Below the pieces are notes generated by a model, which did no database searches, was not told the origin of the DNA, and saw only the letters and a program-made list of their open reading frames with translations. A stretch of 64,000 nucleotides of DNA from assembly GCF_900163565.1 (NCBI RefSeq), contig NZ_FUHU01000036.1, positions 19,948 to 83,947 of the forward strand. Direction: 5' to 3'. How positions within the stretch are numbered: position 1 is the stretch's first letter; every line of letters starts with the position of its first letter. Shown here piece after piece: positions 58,607 to 64,000 of the stretch. A program made the position numbers and the translations under genes. The DNA is from Agrococcus casei LMG 22410 (GTDB lineage: Bacteria > Actinomycetota > Actinomycetes > Actinomycetales > Microbacteriaceae).

Positions 58607-59074
58607 TCACCTCCCGACCGCAGCAGCAGCACCGGCGGAAGCACGACGTGGCGCGTCGGGCGATAGTGCCGTGTCTTCGAGTCCGGCGTCGAGTGAGTCG
58701 GATTCTGGTGTGCGTCGGGGCCGGTCGACGGTGTAGCGGGTGCGGGCGAGGTCGTGGCCGATCTTCTTCGCGACGAACTCCTCAACCTTGACCGTCTGCC
58801 CGTTGTCGTCGGTGCGGTCGTAGTGGTGGGTGTAGCCCTCGGCAACGAACTTGTCGCCTTTCGCGAAGCGCTGGTGGGCGCGTTCGGCGGTCTTCCGGAA
58901 CGCGACGAGGTCGTGGAAGGTGGTCTCGGTCTGCGTGAACGATCCGTCGTCTTCGCGACGGTAGTGTTCCTGCCCGATCTTCACGAACAGGCGCGCGTCA
59001 CCCTTCTCGGTGAACGACAGGTGGGGTTCGGAAGCGATGAACCCGGACAGGGACTCTTGCGTGTGGATGGCCAT
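58607..59074 (-). CDS. ssb: Element-encoded single-stranded DNA-binding protein
   Basis: The 155-residue SSB has an OB fold (ESLSGFIASEPHLSFTEKGDARLFVKIG, FHDLVAFRKTAERAHQRFAKGDKFVAEG). It would protect ssDNA during conjugative transfer. The C-terminus ends in an Ala/Gly stretch and arginine; the acidic tip (DDDIPF-like) that recruits host partners is absent. ATG 59074 has GAGGAG six bases upstream; a 17-codon longer frame is less likely. Confidence 0.85.
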   Translation of the reverse strand: MAIHTQESLSGFIASEPHLSFTEKGDARLFVKIGQEHYRREDDGSFTQTETTFHDLVAFRKTAERAHQRFAKGDKFVAEGYTHHYDRTDDNGQTVKVEEFVAKKIGHDLARTRYTVDRPRRTPESDSLDAGLEDTALSPDAPRRASAGAAAAVGR

Positions 59075-59121
59075 TGGACACTCCTCGTGACGTTCGGCAC
59101 CCCGCGGTTCGGGGTGCTCTG

Positions 59122-60939
59122 TCACTCAGGTGCGCCCACAACCCCCTGCTCGCTGGCCGACGCAGGCGTGCCGTGTTGCAGCAGCCGCTCAACCTCACTG
59201 CGTTGCGTCTGCAGCTCGCCGGCGTTCCTGCGGCCCGTCCAGGCACGGAGTTTCGCGACGATGGGTGGTGCTGCGCGGAGAAGGATGAGGCCGGTACCGA
59301 ATGGGAGGGTGCGGATCACGTCGGGTGGCATGATCGTTACCCGCCGGATCGAGCGTTGTGCCGAGCGTGATCCGTGGTCGCCGATGGTGGTGGAGTCGGT
59401 GATCTCATCCCGCTCGCCGATGAGGGTGGTGAGGTCTTGGAGGTCGCGGCTGTTGGATGCTCCGCCGAGGATGATCTTCACAATGCTAGCGTCCCAGATT
59501 GCGCCGGCCGCGTTATCCGACCACTTCTCCCGCGCTTGCGCGAGTGACTGCAACACCGGCATCGTCGTGATCCCCGTACCCCCGCCCTCTGCCATCAGCG
59601 TCGGCAGGGACGGCAACGGTGCGAGGTTCCCGATCTCATCGAGCGCGAGCAGCAGGGGCGGGTCGAGGCGTGCTGCGGGCGATCTCGCGGCGAGCCGGCG
59701 AGCGGCTTCGACGAGGTCTTCCACGAACGCCGACACCAACGCCGCACTGTTGTTCGCCCCAGCCCCCGTCGCCAACAGATAAACCGTGCCGCGCTTTCGC
59801 AGAAACTCCTCGGGATCAAACCTCTCGTCAGGGCCGGGGCTAACAGCATCGAGCACACGCGGATCGGCAAGGGCAGCGAGCGAGAGCGATACGCCCTGCC
59901 AGATCGAATCCCTCGTGCGGGGGTCGGAGTCGATCATCGCCTGCAACGAGTCCGCCCACCCCGTCGCAGCATGCGGGTTCGCGGTGAGGATCGCGACCGC
60001 ATCCGACGCTGCGGCGGGGTCGAGGGTCCACCGGAACATCTCCGCTGGCATGCGGTGGTCGAGGGCGGCGGCGTGGAGGAGGGCTTGGAGGGCGGTGCGG
60101 GTTTTCCCTTCCCAAAAGTCACCACCTTCGACACCGCCCGCGGAGAGGCCGGTGCCGGCTGCGAGGCCGGTGGCGCGGATCATCGCCGTCAACGGGTCCT
60201 CACACCCCCGAATCGGCGACCAACGGAGCCCCGCCGGAACACCTTCGGCGAGATGTTGCGGGTCGAACACCGCGACCGGCCGCCCGTCAACGCTGCGGGC
60301 GGTGAGTGTGGCGGTGAGGTTGTCGGGACGGGTGGAGGTGGTGACAACGGCGCCGGGTGCGTCGAGGATCGCGTTGATGACGACGTGGAGGCCTTTCCCG
60401 GAGCGGGGTGGCCCGATCAGCAGGATCGAGTCCTCCACGCTCGCCCACACGTTCACGCCCCGCGACGCCCCGAGCAGATAGCCCACGTCCTGCGCGTTGG
60501 GCTTCGTCAGTGAGGGGCGGAGTTGCCCGCCTCGGCGCAGCAGTGCCCTCTCCGACGCGGTAGTGGTGACATCGGTGCGGGTCGCGATTCCGACGATCCG
60601 ATACGGGTCGATCTTCGTGCGCCGGTTTTGCTCCCGGAACATGCGCCACACCCACCACCCCGCCGCACCGACACCGAGGATTAGGAGCCCCGCGACGATC
60701 CAGTAGATGACGGCGTTGAGGCTGTCGGCACCGAGCGGGCTGCCTGGGTCGGCGGGGTGCAGGAGTACGCCGAGGCCTGCTTCGATGCCGCCGCTCGGCT
60801 GTCCGATCCCTGTCACCCAGGCGGCGATCGTGCCGGCCACGCGAAGGATGACAGCGAGGGCCGCGGCGGCAATAAGCGCGATGATCCCGAGGTTCGCGAG
60901 CTCATCACCAAGCGCCCCGCCCTGCCGCGGGGTACTCAT
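59122..60939 (-). CDS. Type IV coupling protein (VirD4/TraG-like)
   Basis: The 605-residue ATPase has two transmembrane helices near the N-terminus (about 17-43 and 76-98), an ATPase core with Walker A GPPRSGKG (176-183) and Walker B LALDEIGN (431-438). The family block TMPVLQSLAQAREKWSDNAAGAIWDAS (key QS.AQ....W....A..IWD) follows. It links the relaxosome to the mating-pair channel and pumps DNA. It overlaps the upstream gene by ATGA. Confidence 0.92.
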   Translation of the reverse strand: MSTPRQGGALGDELANLGIIALIAAAALAVILRVAGTIAAWVTGIGQPSGGIEAGLGVLLHPADPGSPLGADSLNAVIYWIVAGLLILGVGAAGWWVWRMFREQNRRTKIDPYRIVGIATRTDVTTTASERALLRRGGQLRPSLTKPNAQDVGYLLGASRGVNVWASVEDSILLIGPPRSGKGLHVVINAILDAPGAVVTTSTRPDNLTATLTARSVDGRPVAVFDPQHLAEGVPAGLRWSPIRGCEDPLTAMIRATGLAAGTGLSAGGVEGGDFWEGKTRTALQALLHAAALDHRMPAEMFRWTLDPAAASDAVAILTANPHAATGWADSLQAMIDSDPRTRDSIWQGVSLSLAALADPRVLDAVSPGPDERFDPEEFLRKRGTVYLLATGAGANNSAALVSAFVEDLVEAARRLAARSPAARLDPPLLLALDEIGNLAPLPSLPTLMAEGGGTGITTMPVLQSLAQAREKWSDNAAGAIWDASIVKIILGGASNSRDLQDLTTLIGERDEITDSTTIGDHGSRSAQRSIRRVTIMPPDVIRTLPFGTGLILLRAAPPIVAKLRAWTGRRNAGELQTQRSEVERLLQHGTPASASEQGVVGAPE

Positions 60940-61514
60940 GAGAGCCTGCTGACGACGAGGGTGCCGGAGACACGACCGAGGAGAATCACTTCACCGGTCA
61001 CCGCGGCCGCTGCTTGCTCCGTGGTGAGGAGCGCCCGGACGGTGCCGTCAGGGCTGGCGTCGGAGTGTGCGTGGATGATCGCAACCCCGACATCCTCACC
61101 CGGCACGAACCCCGCACCCGCGACCCGATGCAGCACCGGCGGCACCGCTGCCACCGGACGCGTCGTCGCCTCCGGTGCGGGTCGTTCCCAGGGTCTCGCG
61201 CTGGGTCGTTCGCGTGGTGGGGTGATGATGTCGGTGAACGTCGACCCGTCCGCCTCCCTGACCTGCACCCTCAACGGCGTCCGATAGCGGGCAGCGAGGG
61301 TGTCGAGAATCGCGGGGAATGATTCTCGCCGCAATGCCGGTGCGAACGGCTCCGGCAGATACGGTGCTCCGTCGAGGGTGACCGCCATCGAGCCGTCCGC
61401 GCTGATGGTGAACTGCACCACTGGCACCACGACCGGCCCACCATTCGGAGGCGCAGGTGCTGCCGTGGGCTGAGCGTCGGGTTTAGTGCGGCGGTAGCGG
61501 GGCTTCGGGGTCAC
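60936..61514 (-). CDS. Conjugative-element hypothetical protein
   Basis: The 192-residue protein starts at GTG 61514 (AAGGA seven bases upstream). The N-terminus is basic and Pro-rich (TPKPRYRRTKPDAQP). A folded middle carries FPAILDTLAARYRTPLRVQVREADGSTFTDII, and the end is beta-rich (VLHRVAGAGFVPGEDVGVAIIHAHSD, GTVRALLTTEQAAAAVTGEVILLGR). I do not recognise a named domain. It is translationally coupled to the coupling ATPase, so a transfer role is likely. Confidence 0.7.
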   Translation of the reverse strand: MTPKPRYRRTKPDAQPTAAPAPPNGGPVVVPVVQFTISADGSMAVTLDGAPYLPEPFAPALRRESFPAILDTLAARYRTPLRVQVREADGSTFTDIITPPRERPSARPWERPAPEATTRPVAAVPPVLHRVAGAGFVPGEDVGVAIIHAHSDASPDGTVRALLTTEQAAAAVTGEVILLGRVSGTLVVSRLS

Positions 61515-61585
61515 GGGCGGGTCCTTCCAAGACGAACAGCAGTCGCCATGCAGGTGCACCCGCGCCGTCTGGACGCAGAAATGGT

Positions 61586-61622
61586 GGGAGGGCACGAACC
61601 TGGGGTTGGTTCGTGCCCTCCC
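61586..61622. terminator. Terminator hairpin after the surface protein gene
   Basis: GGGAGGGCACGAACC and GGTTCGTGCCCTCCC form a perfect 15-bp stem with a 7-base loop. It lies between the surface protein stop and the next start, so it would cut transcription between them. The stretch 61515-61669 holds nothing else I can identify. Confidence 0.85.
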
Positions 61623-61669
61623 GTGCTGACCCGCCATAGTGGGGGTGCCAGCAGGTCAGCAGCCTGTGG

Positions 61670-64000
61670 TTACTCCTCCTTTGCTCCCTCGAACTGGGCC
61701 TTGAACTCCTCGAACGCCTCGTCCTCTTCACGGACGTACCCGTCGCGTTCGCGGGCGATCGCGAGACGGCGACCGAACAGCAGCACCCCACCGGTTACAG
61801 CGGCGATCAGGCCACCGGCTAGCCCGAGCGGCCACCAGTTGCCGTCCGCACCGGTCTGCGCCAACTCACCCGGCTTGCCGGGCTCCTCCGGCGTCTCCGG
61901 TACAGGGGTGACGGTGGTGGTCTCGTCGGGTGCGCCGCAGAGGCCACGGTGCAGGATCAGGCCGTCCTTGTCGATCACGGCCTCCACCCAGTAGTACGTG
62001 CCGACCTCATCGAAGACCACCACATCCGAGGTGTACTCGCCGGGACCGTCAAGGTTGATCACGGCGGAGGTGAACACGAGCTCTTCCGCCGTGCACAGCG
62101 CCTCACCTGTGTGCTGCCGGTACGCCTCAAACACGAGCCGCGCCCCGTCAGGGACGGTGCCGGTGACGGTTGCGACATCACGCGCCGCCTCACCCAACAC
62201 GACCGTGGGCACCGCGTTCGTCTTCACCCGCAACTCGTCCGGCTGCTCGGCGACGACCGTAGTCTCACCCGGTGCACCACACGTCCCCTCAGCGATCACC
62301 TCGCCATCGGCGGCGTAAAGGGTTTCGACCCAGAACACATTCCCCGCTGTATCTGCGGTGGTGGTGCCGGAAGCGTAGATGCCGGCCTGGGTGACGGAGA
62401 TCTCGTCGCTGACGTAGAACGGCGACTCACACACCGCCCCCGCCTCTGCCGGATACGGCCCATAGGCCCGGAACACCAGGTACGCACCGTCGGGAATCGT
62501 CGTGCCCTGCACCAGCGCCGTATCCGAGAACGGCTCACCGACGGCCGCTTCCGGTGTCGCCTGCGTGATCACCGACACCGGAACCTCCGTATTCGTCGGT
62601 GGGACGTAGAAGCGTTCCAGCACATCCGCCGGCGACGACTGATAGGGCTGCACCCGGTCGTCACCGGCGAACGTCGTCACGAGCACATAGAACCCCGGCT
62701 CGGTCGGCACGATCATGTCGTCATCCGTGTAGCCGAGCTTGTAGACCCCGTTACGTGCCGGCGTCGTGAGCTCTGCGAGCACCGGCGCGATGGTGAGATC
62801 GAGATCATCGGTGAGTTCGCGATCGGTGGCGAAGGGACCGTAGACGGTGTGACGGAGTTCATCGACATCGGCGTTCCAGTAGCCGTCGCCCGTGAAGTCA
62901 CCGTGGTTCGCCGGGAACCCGCTGACGGTGACGACATCGAACGCGCGCCCTCCAGGGTGCACGTTGTACTCCCGCATCAAAGAGGTCACCGTGACCGGCC
63001 ACCGCACCGACGTCGTCTCGACATTGATCCCGTAATCGTCCTGCCAGTCGGCGGCGAGGTAATCTCGCACCCACTCCGGCTGCGAGACCTTCTTCACCTC
63101 CCACACCCAGGTCACGAACCCACCCGACGGCGCCACCACCGAAGGCGACGTGTAGACGCCGGGGCCATCCGTGGTGACCGTCACAGTGCCGAGAGCAACC
63201 GCGTTCGAGTCGATCGCCGTGTTCTGCGCTGGGGGTAGGGTGCCGGGGACTTGGTAGGCGGTGCCCTCGAACAGCACCGGAATGTGCGCGCCATCCTTCT
63301 TCAACCAGACACCATTGCTGCTGCTGACGGTGATCGTGTCTGTCAGCGCGTCACCGGGTGCGGCGAGGCGCTGGTCGGCTTCGGAGACGGCGACGGGTTG
63401 GAACGGCACCACCGAGGTCTCAGCGACCTGTCCGAACCGGTCGGTGAACGAGTCGGTGAGGTACTTCGCGTTCTCGCCGTGCGCGGCCTTGTCGATCGAC
63501 CACACCCACGTGTAGAACCCTGACTCCGGGGCGATGATCGTGCCAGGCGACGTGTACGACCCCGCACCGGTGAGCGTGACCGCCTCGACGCCCGCGACCG
63601 GGGCACCTGCGGGCGGGGTGTCAGCTTCGGTGGGCTGCTCATCGAACGGCCCATACAGCGTGCCGGTCCCCGTCACCTCGATGGGTTTCCCGTCGCGGTG
63701 AATCCAGGTGCCCTTCGACACCGACACCGTGAGCCCATCCACGAACGCATCACCCTCAGCGACGAAACGGGACGCGACCTGGGTGGTGATCTCCGGCTGG
63801 AAATCCAAGTCGATCACCGGCGACTCCACCGACGCGGACAGCCCCGTGGAGGAGCCTGTGACGGCGGCGATGAGGCGCTGCTGCCCGGGCGTCGCATACA
63901 GATCCAGCGCGGCCCCGTACCCGGCGGCGGCGATGTTGGGTCTGATGCAGGAACTGGTGACATCGAGCGTGGCTAGCCGAGAGGGCTGGCCTGGAAGGAT
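61670..64000 (-). CDS. Giant sortase-anchored repeat surface protein (5' end outside window)
   Basis: The frame is open from the right edge to the stop at 61670, giving at least 776 residues. The visible part has two long beta-rich repeats (SYTSPGT..., VYTSPSV... each followed by a GF-Y/V-TWVW strand). A third related module (NGVYKLGY... GFYVLVT) follows. Then come two shorter repeats with a conserved cysteine pair (AVCESPF...EGTCGAPGETT and ALCTAEEL...RGLCGAPDETT). The C-terminus is a Pro/Glu linker, a LAQTG sortase signal, a transmembrane helix and a charged tail of about 35 residues. It may be a mating adhesin of the element. Confidence 0.85.
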   Translation of the reverse strand: MLPGQPSRLATLDVTSSCIRPNIAAAGYGAALDLYATPGQQRLIAAVTGSSTGLSASVESPVIDLDFQPEITTQVASRFVAEGDAFVDGLTVSVSKGTWIHRDGKPIEVTGTGTLYGPFDEQPTEADTPPAGAPVAGVEAVTLTGAGSYTSPGTIIAPESGFYTWVWSIDKAAHGENAKYLTDSFTDRFGQVAETSVVPFQPVAVSEADQRLAAPGDALTDTITVSSSNGVWLKKDGAHIPVLFEGTAYQVPGTLPPAQNTAIDSNAVALGTVTVTTDGPGVYTSPSVVAPSGGFVTWVWEVKKVSQPEWVRDYLAADWQDDYGINVETTSVRWPVTVTSLMREYNVHPGGRAFDVVTVSGFPANHGDFTGDGYWNADVDELRHTVYGPFATDRELTDDLDLTIAPVLAELTTPARNGVYKLGYTDDDMIVPTEPGFYVLVTTFAGDDRVQPYQSSPADVLERFYVPPTNTEVPVSVITQATPEAAVGEPFSDTALVQGTTIPDGAYLVFRAYGPYPAEAGAVCESPFYVSDEISVTQAGIYASGTTTADTAGNVFWVETLYAADGEVIAEGTCGAPGETTVVAEQPDELRVKTNAVPTVVLGEAARDVATVTGTVPDGARLVFEAYRQHTGEALCTAEELVFTSAVINLDGPGEYTSDVVVFDEVGTYYWVEAVIDKDGLILHRGLCGAPDETTTVTPVPETPEEPGKPGELAQTGADGNWWPLGLAGGLIAAVTGGVLLFGRRLAIARERDGYVREEDEAFEEFKAQFEGAKEE

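Larger units (their letters stand above)
56286..64000. mobile_element. Left part of an integrative conjugative element (right end outside window)
   Basis: From the ABC-F junction to the window edge the genes are of conjugative type: large serine integrase, DUF4913, SSB, VirD4/TraG coupling ATPase, an associated hypothetical and a giant wall-anchored surface protein. The integrase reads rightward and all others leftward toward it. No relaxase or VirB4-type ATPase is seen yet; these would be expected further right. Confidence 0.8.

Overview
The window is dense, high-GC DNA with many GTG starts and 4-base ATGA/GTGA overlaps. Its gene content (mtrA-mtrB-lpqB-comF-hpf-secA, DUF3515/DUF4245/LpqB lipoproteins, xseAB with glpX and fumC) points to an actinobacterium. 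The closest fit I can suggest is Microbacteriaceae; the genus cannot be fixed from sequence alone. Most of the window is chromosomal backbone, and no gap without a gene exceeds about 200 bp. I saw no rRNA, tRNA or CRISPR array.

Layout. 1-5.9 kb (minus): recG, coaD, then a moxR / DUF58 / transglutaminase trio running off the left edge. 5.9-12.2 kb: rsmD, thiL, small lipoprotein and SseB-like genes, an exonuclease, rmuC, a two-subunit CoA-transferase and a DUF4190 protein. 12.2-20 kb: glpX, fba, ispH, xseAB, DUF4245 and fumC. 20-29 kb: a prolyl oligopeptidase, then a 2-oxoacid dehydrogenase E1(alpha-beta fusion)-E2 operon facing a glyoxalase-fold/GntR operon, and an AtoE-type short-chain fatty-acid transporter. 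A perfect ATTGGATCCAAT palindrome and near copies lie at these three transcription units and suggest one GntR regulon. 29.2-32 kb: metNIQ methionine importer. 32-38.5 kb: an orphan prepilin peptidase, PhoH, a cis-prenyltransferase, hemolysin III and a tandem pair of trypsin-like lipoproteins. 38.6-46.7 kb: secA-hpf-comF-lpqB-mtrB-mtrA. 46.9-52.9 kb: an amidohydrolase, and a MocR-type PdxR regulator divergent from pdxST, then an alcohol dehydrogenase.

52.9-56.3 kb is accessory in character. It holds an Ltp-domain lipoprotein of the type linked to phage superinfection exclusion, a small XRE regulator, and a MntA/HepT (nucleotidyltransferase/HEPN) toxin-antitoxin pair in which the antitoxin carries its own HTH. 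An array of CAAGCAKTT elements surrounds that pair. trpF follows, then the C-terminal quarter of a Uup-like ABC-F ATPase gene.

That ABC-F gene is cut off inside its Walker B/signature region at about 56,286, directly beside a large serine recombinase. From there to the right edge the DNA reads as one end of an integrative conjugative element: serine integrase, a small coupled ORF, DUF4913, a plasmid-type SSB, a VirD4/TraG coupling ATPase, an uncharacterised transfer-region gene and a very large sortase-anchored (LAQTG) repeat surface protein that continues beyond the window. The most useful leads are the element's insertion into the ABC-F gene, the repeat array around the TA/XRE locus, the predicted GntR regulon, and a PdxR whose expected PLP-binding lysine is glutamine.
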